DNA of 52,563 nt, taken from positions 1 through 52,563 of the forward strand of contig SVSM01000009.1 of the NCBI GenBank assembly GCA_015064295.1. The letters run 5' to 3'. Numbering within the stretch: position 1 is the first letter of the stretch; each line of letters begins with the position of its first letter. A program made the position numbers and the translations under genes. The notes beneath the pieces were generated by a model. That model was given only the letters and a program-made list of their open reading frames with translations, made no database searches and had not been told where the DNA came from. This document shows, one piece after another, positions 22,766-31,812 of this stretch. Origin of the DNA: Oscillospiraceae bacterium. Its GTDB lineage: Bacteria; Bacillota; Clostridia; Oscillospirales; CAG-272.

Positions 22766-23225
22766 GGCTTTCCTCCTGTACGATGGCTTCGGCGGTCACG
22801 GAACAACGGAGCAGAGCGGTAAGATACGCGGCCGCCGCCTCTACCTCCCCCACGCCCTTCAGATGGCCCGAGACGATGGTCACCGCCGAAGGATCGTGGC
22901 CGTCCAGCGTCAGCGTAAGAGAGGGGGACGTAACGGCAAAGCGGTAGGATACCTCGTCCTCCAGCTGACGGCAGAGGGCGTCGGCCGTTAGGCGGAGGAT
23001 GGTCTCTTTTGCCTCATCGCTGTCCACGGGGGCGGAGGAGGGAAGGGAGAAGTCGAAGGAGAGCTCCCTTCCCATCTGCTTGACAAGGGGGGCAAACAGA
23101 GCGGCACAAAGAACCAGTGCGGTTACGAAGGTGATCTGCTTTTTCATCTTCCCCTCGGGGGCCAGCAGGTTGACGATGCCGGTGCCGAGGGAAACGGTCA
23201 TGACGGTAAGAAGAAGGTCTTTCAT
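22758..23225 (-). CDS. spoIIIAF: Stage III sporulation protein AF
   Basis: This 155-residue protein has two N-terminal membrane helices (about 5-22 and 30-50) and a soluble ring-building-like domain ending in a helix with AAAAYLTALL. Identification rests on its position between spoIIIAE and spoIIIAG, its topology and its size. The ribosome site before its ATG is weak, so translation is probably coupled to spoIIIAE. Confidence 0.88.
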   Translation of the reverse strand: MKDLLLTVMTVSLGTGIVNLLAPEGKMKKQITFVTALVLCAALFAPLVKQMGRELSFDFSLPSSAPVDSDEAKETILRLTADALCRQLEDEVSYRFAVTSPSLTLTLDGHDPSAVTIVSGHLKGVGEVEAAAAYLTALLRCSVTAEAIVQEESHG

Positions 23226-23241
23226 AAGGTTGAGCTTTGGC

Positions 23242-24357
23242 TTACGCCGTGACTGCCGAGGTGAAGGCGCCGGTCAAAAGAAGGAAAACCACCGACAGGA
23301 CCGTCACGGTAGCCAGGGCAAGATCAAGAAGGGCGGAGGCGTCTCGGATGGTCTCCCCCTCCTGCGGGCATCCCAGTATCCCCGCCACGGTGGCGGCGAG
23401 GGTAAAGCCGGCGCGTAAAATCAGCAGGCTGATGATGGGAGGGAGGACGAACAGAAGAAGGGATACGGCCACCAGGGTTCCCGCCGAGCTGCGGATGAGA
23501 GACAGGGAGGCAAGATAATGGCCGGCGGTTTCGCTTAACGTACTGCCTAAAACGGGAATCATGTTGCCGGAGGCAAATTTGATGCTCCGAAGAAGGACGG
23601 TGTCGGCGCTTTTGGCCAGCGTCGACTGATAGGCCATCACCGCCGACAGGGCAGTGCCTACCAGGGTAAGAAGGAAGGTAAAAATGTTTTTGATGCTCCC
23701 CACCACCCCCGAAAGATCGGCGTTTTCCGACAGGCGTAAGAAAAGAGATACGATCAGAAACCCGAATCCGATACCGAAAAGGGGCATGAGGATCGACTCG
23801 GTCAACTGTTCGACCAAGGTCAGCAGAAGCGTCAGCCAGCTGGCACTGACTGCCGAGGAGGAAACGGTGCCCGAAACGGCGCCGACGGCGGTGGCAAGGG
23901 GAAGAAAGCTTTTGGACAGGAGCCCGATGCCCTTCACGGTGTCTACCGCCAGCTGCCATGCGGGCTGAACGGATCGAAAGAGGGACAGGAGGATCGACAA
24001 TCCCGCCGCAAAGCGGATGGCCTTGCCGGCCGTCTCTCCCGCCGTATCGGAAAAGGCGCGGAGCAGGGCGGCAAGGAAGACGGTGGCGGTGAGAGTGACC
24101 AGCGGAGCGACGCTTGCCTTCAGGGTGTCGGTAAAGGACGTTCCCAAAAAGTCAAAGAGAAAGGGTGCATCAAGAACGGAGGTGGCGGTGGGATCTCCCT
24201 CCTTCAGCTTCTCCGATAGGCCGTCGGGGAGAGCGTCGGCTACCTCACGGGGGAGGGCGTCGTAATAATCGGCCACCGCCTCCTCGGGAGATGCGGCACG
24301 GCAGGGAAGAATGAAGAAGCAAAGCAGCAGGGGAAAAAGCAGAGCGATGCGTTTCAT
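23242..24357 (-). CDS. spoIIIAE: Stage III sporulation protein AE
   Basis: This 371-residue polytopic membrane protein has an N-terminal signal peptide (ending near CRAA, residue 21) and about seven to eight membrane segments. The early ASPEEAVADYYDALP segment and the long hydrophobic run with VGSIKNIFTFLLTLVGT are typical of SpoIIIAE. It is a membrane component of the SpoIIIA-SpoIIQ channel. The ATG overlaps the spoIIIAD stop (ATGA). Confidence 0.93.
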   Translation of the reverse strand: MKRIALLFPLLLCFFILPCRAASPEEAVADYYDALPREVADALPDGLSEKLKEGDPTATSVLDAPFLFDFLGTSFTDTLKASVAPLVTLTATVFLAALLRAFSDTAGETAGKAIRFAAGLSILLSLFRSVQPAWQLAVDTVKGIGLLSKSFLPLATAVGAVSGTVSSSAVSASWLTLLLTLVEQLTESILMPLFGIGFGFLIVSLFLRLSENADLSGVVGSIKNIFTFLLTLVGTALSAVMAYQSTLAKSADTVLLRSIKFASGNMIPVLGSTLSETAGHYLASLSLIRSSAGTLVAVSLLLFVLPPIISLLILRAGFTLAATVAGILGCPQEGETIRDASALLDLALATVTVLSVVFLLLTGAFTSAVTA

Positions 24358-24740
24358 CCCATGACCTCCCGTAGCAGGGCAAGAAGCTCCCGCATCAGGG
24401 GAAGGCAGAGAAGCAGGATCTCCAGCTTGCCTGCCAGCTCCAGTCCCCCTGCCAGGGTCTCCTCCCCCATACTGCGGCAGAGATCTCCCGCCAGCTTGAC
24501 GGTCACGCCGATGCCGAGAGCCTTTAGCATCAATGCTCCGTAGGCGTCAAATCCGGTGCCCGACAGCAGGTGTACCAGCTCCTTTGTGATGGCGGCGTAA
24601 GGGGAAAGAAGGGGGGCAAGGAGCAGAAGAAGCCCCGCCGCCACTACCAGGACCGCCTGTCCGGGGTGGCTTTTCTTTAATATGAGGGAAACGGCGGCGG
24701 CGATCATGGCCACCCCGCAAAGACGAAGTAAGAGCGTCAT
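24354..24740 (-). CDS. spoIIIAD: Stage III sporulation protein AD
   Basis: This 128-residue hydrophobic protein has about four membrane segments (5-22, 30-50, 62-85 and 100-120). The order, size and ALMLKALGIGVTVKLAGDLC motif (conserved 'K-A-L-G-I') identify SpoIIIAD. The start at 24740 is the ATG overlapping the spoIIIAC stop; the open frame extends further up but inside spoIIIAC. Confidence 0.93.
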   Translation of the reverse strand: MTLLLRLCGVAMIAAAVSLILKKSHPGQAVLVVAAGLLLLLAPLLSPYAAITKELVHLLSGTGFDAYGALMLKALGIGVTVKLAGDLCRSMGEETLAGGLELAGKLEILLLCLPLMRELLALLREVMG

Positions 24741-24931
24741 AGGCCGAAGATGCTGCGAATGGTGGAGATGAGGCCTCCCAGCTCCTTGACCACCATCAGA
24801 AGCACGATCACCACCCCGGCCGCCGACAGAAGCATAGCCTGCTCCTCCCGACCGGCCTTGGTGAGGATCTGGCACAGGACGCTGACGATGAGTCCCACGC
24901 CTGCCGCTTTGAGGATCAAACTGATGTCCAC
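24737..24931 (-). CDS. spoIIIAC: Stage III sporulation protein AC
   Basis: This 64-residue protein has two membrane helices and the conserved LTKAGREEQAMLLSAAGVV segment between and within them, near-identical in pattern to SpoIIIAC of other spore formers. A GTG start at 24931 (MDISLIL) is chosen because it reproduces the family N-terminus and length; AAAGGA lies 10 bases upstream. A GTG two codons earlier is an alternative. Confidence 0.92.
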   Translation of the reverse strand: MDISLILKAAGVGLIVSVLCQILTKAGREEQAMLLSAAGVVIVLLMVVKELGGLISTIRSIFGL

Positions 24932-25009
24932 GGTCACACCGTCCTTTTCTTTAGGTGATTCGGAAAAACGTGCCCGACCGATCGTGCAGGGCTTTCTCTG
25001 CAAGGTCGA

Positions 25010-25492
25010 TTAGAGTAACAGGATCGTTACCATGGCCGCCAGGGCAAAGGAGAGAGCGCGGGACAGACGGATCCTGTCGGCCCCTTCGGTACGAAGGGCG
25101 GCGAGGGCCTCCTCCATCGCCGCAAGGCAACGGTCGCAATGGCGGACCTGGTCCTCGGCGTGGCTTTTTCCAAGCTCCGATCCGAAATCGGACAGGAGAT
25201 CAAGTAGGGGAGGACGAAGCCCCAGGGTATCCTTGTTTTTGGCCAAGGCCAAGAGAAAATCTCCCTGCTTCAGATCCTGGCAGAATCCACAGGCAGCCAG
25301 GGCCTCGTCCTCAAAATCGGCGTAGATCAAGGCGAGGGGCTGTCGGAAGCACTCAATGCGGGAACGGATCAGCCGGGCCAGCTTCAAGAAGCCCTCAAAG
25401 CGGCTCAGCTCCTCCTTGACGGCTACGGCATACAGCATGCCGCCCCCCACCGTTCCGCCGACGATGAGAAGGATGCCCAGCAGGTGAGTCAT
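25010..25492 (-). CDS. spoIIIAB: Stage III sporulation protein AB
   Basis: This 160-residue protein has a membrane helix at each end (about 3-22 and 145-160) and a helical middle region with FLKLARLIRSRIECFRQPL, which resembles GspF-type platform proteins as known for SpoIIIAB. Its ATG overlaps the spoIIIAA stop. With the SpoIIIAA ATPase it forms the energised base of the channel. Confidence 0.92.
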   Translation of the reverse strand: MTHLLGILLIVGGTVGGGMLYAVAVKEELSRFEGFLKLARLIRSRIECFRQPLALIYADFEDEALAACGFCQDLKQGDFLLALAKNKDTLGLRPPLLDLLSDFGSELGKSHAEDQVRHCDRCLAAMEEALAALRTEGADRIRLSRALSFALAAMVTILLL

Positions 25493-26337
25493 ATACTGCC
25501 TCCTCCCCGGGCTTGTATGTCAAAGAAAAAGCTGCGGCCCTCCCGCTTGATCCCCACGTATTGCCCGAAGACCCCCGCCTCGTCCAGCCGCTTCATGGCG
25601 GGGCGACGCAGGAGGGCCTCAAGGGAGGGGGCGTGGGCCGAGGCAATGAGAGGAACGCCGGCATTTTGGGCCGAAAGCACGCTGTCAGCCTCCTCGGCAC
25701 CCAGCTCATCGCAGAGCAGATACTGGGGGGACATGGTGCGGATGGCCAGCTCCATGGCCATGGCCTTGGGATAGCCCAGATACACGTCGGCGATGGCGTG
25801 GCGAAAGGCGTCCTCCCGATACAGCTCCCGACGGGTATCGATGACGGCCACCCGCAGGCGGTGGGGCGGGGAGGAGAGGGTGACGGCCATGTCCCGCAGC
25901 AGTGTGGTCTTTCCCTCCCCGGGCGGGGAATAGAGGAGCATCCCCTCGGTGGGGGCGGCCAGAAGCCGACGGCAGAGGGTGGCCGAGGCGCCCTTGACGT
26001 TGCGGGGGATACGCAGGCAGATGGAGGTGACGGCCGTTACCTCGCCTCCCGATAAGCTGCCGCAGATACCGGCGCGGCATCCGCCGCCGAGGGGAATAAA
26101 GCCCTCCTTCATGACCTCACCGTAGGCGTGGAGAGAGCCGCCGCAAAGCTTGGAAAGGGTTTCGGTCAGCTCCTCAGCGGTCAAGGTCAGCCCCGTGGGG
26201 AGATTGCCCTCGGGGGCGGTAACGGTCATGGGACGTCCGGCTCGGAGACGGATCTCGGTGAGGTCGTCGGGACGGTATTTCAGCAGGATCTCCGCCGCGC
26301 GGGGCGGCAGATATCCAAGCAGGGAGGAAAGAGGCAC
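25489..26337 (-). CDS. spoIIIAA: Stage III sporulation protein AA (AAA+/secretion-type ATPase)
   Basis: This 282-residue cytoplasmic ATPase is related to secretion ATPases. EIRLRAGRPM is in the N-terminal domain, Walker A is SPPGEGKTTLLRD (about residue 138), VIDTRRELY follows, and Walker B is YLLCDELGAEE (about 210). It powers the SpoIIIA channel in the mother cell. A GTG start at 26337 is used because AAAGGAG lies 7 bases upstream. It is the first gene of the eight-gene operon. Confidence 0.95.
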   Translation of the reverse strand: MPLSSLLGYLPPRAAEILLKYRPDDLTEIRLRAGRPMTVTAPEGNLPTGLTLTAEELTETLSKLCGGSLHAYGEVMKEGFIPLGGGCRAGICGSLSGGEVTAVTSICLRIPRNVKGASATLCRRLLAAPTEGMLLYSPPGEGKTTLLRDMAVTLSSPPHRLRVAVIDTRRELYREDAFRHAIADVYLGYPKAMAMELAIRTMSPQYLLCDELGAEEADSVLSAQNAGVPLIASAHAPSLEALLRRPAMKRLDEAGVFGQYVGIKREGRSFFFDIQARGGGSI

Positions 26338-26391
26338 GTCGGTTCTCCTTTCGCAGTCCTTTTAAGAGGTGTGGTGATCGCAGTTCCCTTC

Positions 26392-26419
26392 ATTTTATGA
26401 GGGGGCGTTACCGATTATG
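26392..26419 (-). promoter_or_regulatory. Candidate sigma-E promoter of spoIIIAA-AH
   Basis: On the minus strand CATAATC (26419-26413), 13 bases, CATAAAAT (26399-26392). The -10 is close to the sigma-E consensus CATACAAT, and the operon is sigma-E-controlled in Bacillus. The -35 is poor, so the call is tentative. Confidence 0.35.
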
Positions 26420-27985
26420 AGCGGAGGCCGCCTCACGGCGGGAGGCGGGACGGAGCTTGCGGACGAGACATAAAATGCGTCTTGGCGGAATGACGCCAAG
26501 GACGAGGAGAAGCACCGCGTAGGCCATGGCGGCAAGAGACATCCCCAGCGCCAATGCCATGGCGGGAGAGGCGGGGAGGGGGAGAAGATGGGACAGCAGC
26601 CTGACGCCGCTGACAGATCCCACAACGGCGAGGACAGGTAGGGGAATCCTCCGAAAGAAGATGCCCTTGGCTCCCGTCACGGTCACCATGCGGGTGAAGC
26701 TGAAGGAGAAGTTGATCAGCTCGCTGAGGAAGATGACGGCGATGTAGCCGTTCAGCCCCAGCCTTGGGACCAAGATCCAGACGGCAAGAACGCTGACGAA
26801 GGCGTCGATGATGTTGACCTTCATGGTATAAACCTGCTGACCGAGGCCCTTCAGAATGGAGTCCACGGCGGTGTCCAGGTACATAATGGGGATCAGCGGC
26901 GCCATGACGCGGATGTAGAGGGCCGCCTCCTCGCTTTGGTAAATGGCCAGCCCCAGCTCCCGTGAAAAGCCGAGGAGAAGACCCGCCGCGCCGATGCCGT
27001 AGATCAGCACCGTGTTCACCACCCGCTCGGCGGTGGCGGCGATCTCTCCCGTCCGACGGTTCTCCTTGGCCTCGGCCAGCTCGGGGATCAGAAGACCCGC
27101 GAAGGAATAGAGAAAGGAGGCGGGGAAGAAGATGATGGGCATGGCCATGCCCGTTAGGGTACCGTAGGAGGCCATGGCGGTTTCGTAGGAGACGCCGCTC
27201 TTCCGAAGCCCCCGGGGGATCAGCAGATGCTCGATGGCTACCAGACCGGAGCGCAGGAAGGAGCTGAGGGAGACGGGCAGGGTAATGGCGAGAATGCGGG
27301 AGAGGATCCCGTCCTCACTTCCTGACGAGCATCGGGGAAGCCCCGCGACGTCCCGACGGCAAAGCAGCGCCACGAGAAGACAGGAGGAAAGGTCGGCTCC
27401 CACCGAAGCCGCCACGATGGCAAGGAGGCAGGAGGCCGTCCCACCGTCCCACAGACGGGCGAGCAGCAAGGCGGTCAGGCCAATGCGTACGATCTGCTCA
27501 AACACTTGGGCAAAGGCCGACCGCGAGACCCGCCGCACTGCCGTAAAGTATCCGTTCATGGCGGAGGAAAGGGCGATCACGGGAAGGCCCATGGCCAGCA
27601 CCCGCAAAAGCGGTGCGGCGTCGGGGGCCGAGAGCCAGCTTACCGCCGCCGTCTCCGACAGGAGAAAGAGGACTCCCCCCACAAGGGACGAAACGGTCAC
27701 GGCGTAGGCGAGGCACCTTCGCAGGACGGCTCGCATTAGGCCCCCCGTCTCCTTTCCCAGCTCCTCTGCCACCAGGCGGGAGACGGCCAGGTTGACGCCG
27801 GCGGTGGCCAGGGTAAGGGCGGGCGAGTAGACCGACATGACCAGCTGATAGAGTCCCGTCCCCGCCGCCCCCATCTTGGCCGTCAGGAAGGCGTTGAAGG
27901 AGACGCCGACGGTGCGGAGCAAGAGGGATACGGCGCTCAGCAGCAAGCCGTTCAGCACAAACCGTCCTGCACGCTTCAGCGCCAT
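26408..27985 (-). CDS. SpoVB-like lipid/oligosaccharide flippase (MOP superfamily)
   Basis: This 525-residue polytopic protein has about 14 membrane helices of the MATE-like/MurJ fold. The N-terminal LLRTVGVSFNAFLTAKMGAA and the STRTGLYQLVMSVY-like region, with the repeated half starting near LPVSLSSFLRSGLVAIEHLL, match SpoVB/stage V flippases. SpoVB is needed for spore cortex synthesis, but close paralogues move other lipid-linked sugars. A short AAAGGGGG site precedes the ATG. It sits directly upstream of spoIIIAA on the same strand, which supports a sporulation role. Inverted ATGCATG/CATGCAT sequences upstream (about 28012-28038) may be a sporulation promoter or operator. Confidence 0.85.
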   Translation of the reverse strand: MALKRAGRFVLNGLLLSAVSLLLRTVGVSFNAFLTAKMGAAGTGLYQLVMSVYSPALTLATAGVNLAVSRLVAEELGKETGGLMRAVLRRCLAYAVTVSSLVGGVLFLLSETAAVSWLSAPDAAPLLRVLAMGLPVIALSSAMNGYFTAVRRVSRSAFAQVFEQIVRIGLTALLLARLWDGGTASCLLAIVAASVGADLSSCLLVALLCRRDVAGLPRCSSGSEDGILSRILAITLPVSLSSFLRSGLVAIEHLLIPRGLRKSGVSYETAMASYGTLTGMAMPIIFFPASFLYSFAGLLIPELAEAKENRRTGEIAATAERVVNTVLIYGIGAAGLLLGFSRELGLAIYQSEEAALYIRVMAPLIPIMYLDTAVDSILKGLGQQVYTMKVNIIDAFVSVLAVWILVPRLGLNGYIAVIFLSELINFSFSFTRMVTVTGAKGIFFRRIPLPVLAVVGSVSGVRLLSHLLPLPASPAMALALGMSLAAMAYAVLLLVLGVIPPRRILCLVRKLRPASRREAASAHNR

Positions 27986-28165
27986 CGCCCCCTTTCGTTT
28001 TTTACACTATATGCATGGGCTGTCCGGGACATGCATAAGGGGACTAAATACCGAAAATGAGAGGGCAAGTTGCAAAAAATGCGGTCATTTTGCCGCCGTC
28101 CCCCCAAAAACGGCTTGAATTTACAAGTTGAGAGGTAAAAAGCTTCAAAATGTGGGGAAAAAGTA

Positions 28166-28194
28166 TTGACAAACACACGGGGGCTGAGTATAAT
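28166..28194 (+). promoter_or_regulatory. Consensus sigma-A promoter of gdhA
   Basis: TTGACA (28166-28171), 17 bases, TATAAT (28189-28194): perfect boxes, implying strong expression. The ATG lies 62 bases downstream. Confidence 0.93.
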
Positions 28195-28256
28195 GGAAAT
28201 GTATTTTTTCAAAATCAGCCGCCACGGTTGTTGGCGGTGTCCAGGAGGAATTACTT

Positions 28257-29609
28257 ATGGCATTCAAAACCGAATATCTTGCCGGTGTTTACGAAAAGGT
28301 GGTTCGCACCAATCCCGGCGAAACCGAGTTCCATCAGACCGTACAAGAGGTCCTCGAGTCCATCGAGCCCGTGATCGAGCAGCGCCCCGATCTTGTCAAG
28401 GCCGGCGTCGTGGAGCGCATGGTGGAGCCCGAGCGCACCATCATCTTCCGTGTGCCGTGGGTGGACGATAACGGCAACATGCAGGTCAACCGCGGCTTCC
28501 GCGTGCAGTTCAACTCTGCCATCGGCCCCTACAAGGGCGGTCTCCGCTTCCATCCCTCCGTTAACCTCTCCATCATGAAGTTTCTTGGCTTCGAGCAGAC
28601 CTTCAAGAACTCCCTGACCACCCTTCCCATGGGCGGCGCCAAGGGCGGCTCCGACTTTGATCCCAAGGGCAAGTCCGACGCCGAGGTCATGCGCTTCTGC
28701 CAGTCCTTCATGACCGAGCTTCAGAGACATATCGGCCCCGATACCGACGTCCCTGCCGGCGACATCGGCGTTGGCGCCCGCGAGATCGGTTATCTCTTCG
28801 GTCAGTATAAGAGACTCCGCAACGAGTTTACCGGTGTGCTCACCGGCAAGGACCGTTCCTGCGGCGGCTCTCTCATTCGTCCCGAGGCTACCGGCTTCGG
28901 TGCCGTCTACTACACGGTGGAAATGCTCAAGACCTTTGGTGAGAGCATCCAGGGCAAGACCGTTGCCATTTCGGGCTTCGGTAACGTGGCCTGGGGTACC
29001 GCCAAGAAGATTGCCGAGCTGGGCGGTAAGGTAGTCACCATCTCCGGTCCCGACGGCTATATCTACGACGAAGACGGTGTCGTCACCGAGGAGAAGATCA
29101 ACTTCTTGCTGGAAATGCGTGCCTCCTGCCGTGACAAGGTGCAGGATTATGCCGACAAGTTCGGCGTGCCCTTCTTCCCCGGCGAAAAGCCCTGGGGCGT
29201 GAAGGCCGACATTCTCATGCCCTGCGCTACCCAGAACGAGGTCAAGCTGGCCGAGGCCGAGAAGATCGTGGCCAACGGCGTGAAGTACTACGTGGAGGTA
29301 GCCAATATGCCTACCACCAACGAGGCTGTGGCTTACCTGAAGAAGAACGGCGTGGTCGTGGCTCCCTCCAAGGCCGTTAACGCCGGCGGCGTGGCAACCT
29401 CCGGCCTTGAAATGTCTCAGAACTCCATGCGTTACAGCTGGACCGCCGAGGAGGTCGACGCCAAGCTTCATCAGATCATGAGCTCCATCTACAAGGCTTC
29501 CTACGATGCCGCCAAGGAATACGGCATGGAGGGTGACCTGGTAGCAGGCGCTAACATCGCCGGCTTCATCAAGGTGGCCAACGCCATGAAGTGGCAGGGT
29601 GTGGTCTGA
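28257..29609 (+). CDS. gdhA: Glutamate dehydrogenase (hexameric, probably NADP-type)
   Basis: This 450-residue enzyme interconverts 2-oxoglutarate plus ammonia and glutamate. The catalytic lysine is in LPMGGAKGGSDFDPKG (about residue 128). RGFRVQFNSAIGPYKGG near residue 80 binds the substrate, and the Rossmann segment ISGFGNVAWGTAKK (about 240) binds the cofactor. Length and sequence fit the 444-450 residue GDH-I type used for ammonia assimilation. AGGAGG lies 8 bases before the ATG. It is a single-gene transcript with a perfect promoter and terminator. NADP preference is inferred from the subfamily. Confidence 0.96.
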   Translation: MAFKTEYLAGVYEKVVRTNPGETEFHQTVQEVLESIEPVIEQRPDLVKAGVVERMVEPERTIIFRVPWVDDNGNMQVNRGFRVQFNSAIGPYKGGLRFHPSVNLSIMKFLGFEQTFKNSLTTLPMGGAKGGSDFDPKGKSDAEVMRFCQSFMTELQRHIGPDTDVPAGDIGVGAREIGYLFGQYKRLRNEFTGVLTGKDRSCGGSLIRPEATGFGAVYYTVEMLKTFGESIQGKTVAISGFGNVAWGTAKKIAELGGKVVTISGPDGYIYDEDGVVTEEKINFLLEMRASCRDKVQDYADKFGVPFFPGEKPWGVKADILMPCATQNEVKLAEAEKIVANGVKYYVEVANMPTTNEAVAYLKKNGVVVAPSKAVNAGGVATSGLEMSQNSMRYSWTAEEVDAKLHQIMSSIYKASYDAAKEYGMEGDLVAGANIAGFIKVANAMKWQGVV

Positions 29610-29632
29610 TTCCTAAATCCTTACCCAAAAGC

Positions 29633-29667
29633 TCCGCAGAGGCCTTGTGCCTCTGCGGATTTTTTTG
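29633..29667 (+). terminator. Intrinsic terminator of gdhA
   Basis: TCCGCAGAGGC and GCCTCTGCGGA arms, then TTTTTTT. Confidence 0.95.
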
Positions 29668-29696
29668 CTGTGTGGAAAAAATACCGCCTCCCCCCC

Positions 29697-29725
29697 TTGC
29701 ATTGTGGAGCGTGATGTGGTATAAT
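29697..29725 (+). promoter_or_regulatory. Sigma-A promoter of typA
   Basis: TTGCAT (29697-29702), 17 bases, TATAAT (29720-29725), 28 bases before the GTG start. Confidence 0.88.
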
Positions 29726-29752
29726 AAACTGTTAAAATTTTAGAATAAGGTA

Positions 29753-31594
29753 GTGAAACAGATTTTGGTACGGAACGATTTACGAAACATTGCGATCATC
29801 GCCCACGTTGACCACGGCAAGACCACGCTGGTGGACCAGATGCTGAAGCAGGGCGGTGTCTACCGTGAGAACCAGGCCACCGAGGAGCGTGTCATGGACA
29901 GTAACGCCCTGGAGCGTGAGCGCGGCATCACCATCCTGGCCAAGAATACCGCCGTCCATTATCAGGACGTTAAGATCAACATCATCGATACCCCCGGCCA
30001 CGCCGACTTCAGCGGCGAGGTGGAGCGTATTCTGAAAATGGTCAGCGGCGTTATCCTGCTGGTGGACGCCGCCGAGGGCCCCATGCCCCAGACCCGCTTC
30101 GTGCTGCAGAAGGCCCTGGAGCTGAACCACCGCGTCATCGTGGTGGTCAACAAGATCGATAAGCCCGACGCCCGCATTGAAGAGGTGGAGGAGGAGGTTT
30201 TGGAGCTTCTCCTTGACCTGGACGCCACCGACGAGCAGCTGGACAGCCCCATGCTCTTCTGCTCGGGCCGTGCCGGCACGGCGTCTCTCACTCCATACGA
30301 GCCTGGCGTGGACCTGAAGCCCCTGTTCGACACCATCCTGAACTACATTCCCGCCCCCGAAGGGGACGAGAACGGCGAGCTGCAGCTTCTGGTTTCCTCC
30401 ATCGACTATAACGATTACGTGGGCCGCATGGGTATCGGCCGCATCGAGCGGGGCTGCATCAAGCAGAATCAGGAGGCCCTGATCTGCAACTATCATACCG
30501 GTTCTGCTCCGGTGAAAACCAAGATCGTTTCCCTTCAGCAGTTTGATGGGCTCGGCCGCCGTACCGTGGAGTCGGCTATGCCGGGCGACATCGTCTGCTT
30601 CTCGGGCGCCGAGGACATCACCATCGGGGATACCATTACCTCGGTGGCCTGTCCCGAGCCGCTGCCCTTCGTAAAGATTAGCGAGCCCACCATCGAAATG
30701 ACCTTCGCCGTCAACGATAGTCCCTTCGCCGGCCGCGAGGGCAAGTTCGTCACCTCCCGTCAGATCCGCGAGCGTCTCTACCGCGAGCTTCTCAAGGACG
30801 TCTCCCTCCGTGTGGAGGACGGCGAGACCACCGATAGCTTCAAGGTGGCAGGCCGCGGTGAGATGCATCTCTCCATCTTAGTGGAGACCATGCGTCGCGA
30901 GGGCTATGAGCTGTCGCTGAGCACCCCCCGCGTTCTCTATAAGGAGATCGACGGCGAGAAATGCGAGCCCTACGAGACGGTACAGATCGACGTGCCCGAC
31001 ACCTATATGGGCCCCGTTATGGAAAAGCTGGGTTCCCGCAAGGGCGAGCTGCTTGAGATGGGAGCCCGGGGCAACCGCATGGAGCTGAAGTACCTGATTC
31101 CCTCCCGTTGCCTTTTCGGCTATCGCAGTGAGTTCCTCACCGATACCCGCGGCGAGGGTATTATGAACACCGTGTTTGAGGGCTATCACCCCTTCAAGGG
31201 TGAGATGGCCTCCCGCCAGACCGGTTCGCTGGTCGCCTCCGAAATGGGCGAGACCACCTCCTACGGACTCTTTAATTCCCAGGAGCGCGGTCAGCTCTTC
31301 GTCGGCGTGCAGACCGACGTGTACGAGGGTATGATCGTGGGTGAGAATCCCAAGGCGGGGGATATTGAGATCAATCCCTGCAAGACCAAGCAGCTCACCG
31401 CTATCCGTTCCAAGGGTGCCGACGAGAAGCTGATCCTGACGCCTCCCCGCATCATGAGCCTGGAGGAGGCCATTGAGTTCATTGCCGACGATGAGCTCAT
31501 CGAGGTCACCCCCAAGAGCATTCGTCTCCGCAAGGTCATCCTGGACACCCCTACCCGCAAAAAGGCCCAGGCCGCCAAAAAGAGAGCACAGTAA
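29753..31594 (+). CDS. typA: GTP-binding protein TypA/BipA
   Basis: This 613-residue translational GTPase has G1 IAHVDHGKTT (about residue 16), G2 ERERGITI, G3 DTPGHAD (about 80) and G4 NKIDKPDA (about 133). Beta-barrel and EF-G-like domains III and V follow, then the BipA-specific C-terminal domain with GADEKLILTPPR. It binds ribosomes and supports 50S assembly and stress growth. A GTG start at 29753 is the only one that fits; its ribosome site is poorly spaced. The Lys/Ala-rich tail is typical. It is flanked by its own promoter and terminator. Confidence 0.96.
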   Translation: MKQILVRNDLRNIAIIAHVDHGKTTLVDQMLKQGGVYRENQATEERVMDSNALERERGITILAKNTAVHYQDVKINIIDTPGHADFSGEVERILKMVSGVILLVDAAEGPMPQTRFVLQKALELNHRVIVVVNKIDKPDARIEEVEEEVLELLLDLDATDEQLDSPMLFCSGRAGTASLTPYEPGVDLKPLFDTILNYIPAPEGDENGELQLLVSSIDYNDYVGRMGIGRIERGCIKQNQEALICNYHTGSAPVKTKIVSLQQFDGLGRRTVESAMPGDIVCFSGAEDITIGDTITSVACPEPLPFVKISEPTIEMTFAVNDSPFAGREGKFVTSRQIRERLYRELLKDVSLRVEDGETTDSFKVAGRGEMHLSILVETMRREGYELSLSTPRVLYKEIDGEKCEPYETVQIDVPDTYMGPVMEKLGSRKGELLEMGARGNRMELKYLIPSRCLFGYRSEFLTDTRGEGIMNTVFEGYHPFKGEMASRQTGSLVASEMGETTSYGLFNSQERGQLFVGVQTDVYEGMIVGENPKAGDIEINPCKTKQLTAIRSKGADEKLILTPPRIMSLEEAIEFIADDELIEVTPKSIRLRKVILDTPTRKKAQAAKKRAQ

Positions 31595-31597
31595 CGA

Positions 31598-31636
31598 AAA
31601 AAGCACCTCCTTCTTTCGCAAGAGGGAGGGCTTTTT
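31598..31636 (+). terminator. Intrinsic terminator of typA
   Basis: AAAAAGC/GCTTTTT outer arms with an inner CCTCCTTCTT/AAGAGGGAGG stem, ending in TTTTT. Confidence 0.85.
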
Positions 31637-31708
31637 ATGTTTGGCGGAAGGGGGAGAGGAGGCAAGGGGAAGGAGCAAAGAAAAGATGGGAAAAACTTGT
31701 GAAATCAT

Positions 31709-31737
31709 TTGACAAACAGGGGAAAAGGTGGTACAAT
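31709..31737 (+). promoter_or_regulatory. Sigma-A promoter of the transketolase operon
   Basis: TTGACA (31709-31714), 17 bases, TACAAT (31732-31737), 75 bases before the ATG. Confidence 0.9.
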
Positions 31738-31812
31738 AAGAAAGTATGGTAAAATCGGAGCTCCGTGTGATGGAGATCCGCTACAATAACATCAATGCAG
31801 GAGGCATACTCA

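Noticed and set aside
29753-30868. Long minus-strand open frame inside typA and similar ones inside gdhA, ABC and M3 genes
   Set aside because: They are antisense shadows of GC-rich coding sequence, without ribosome sites or family-like sequence.
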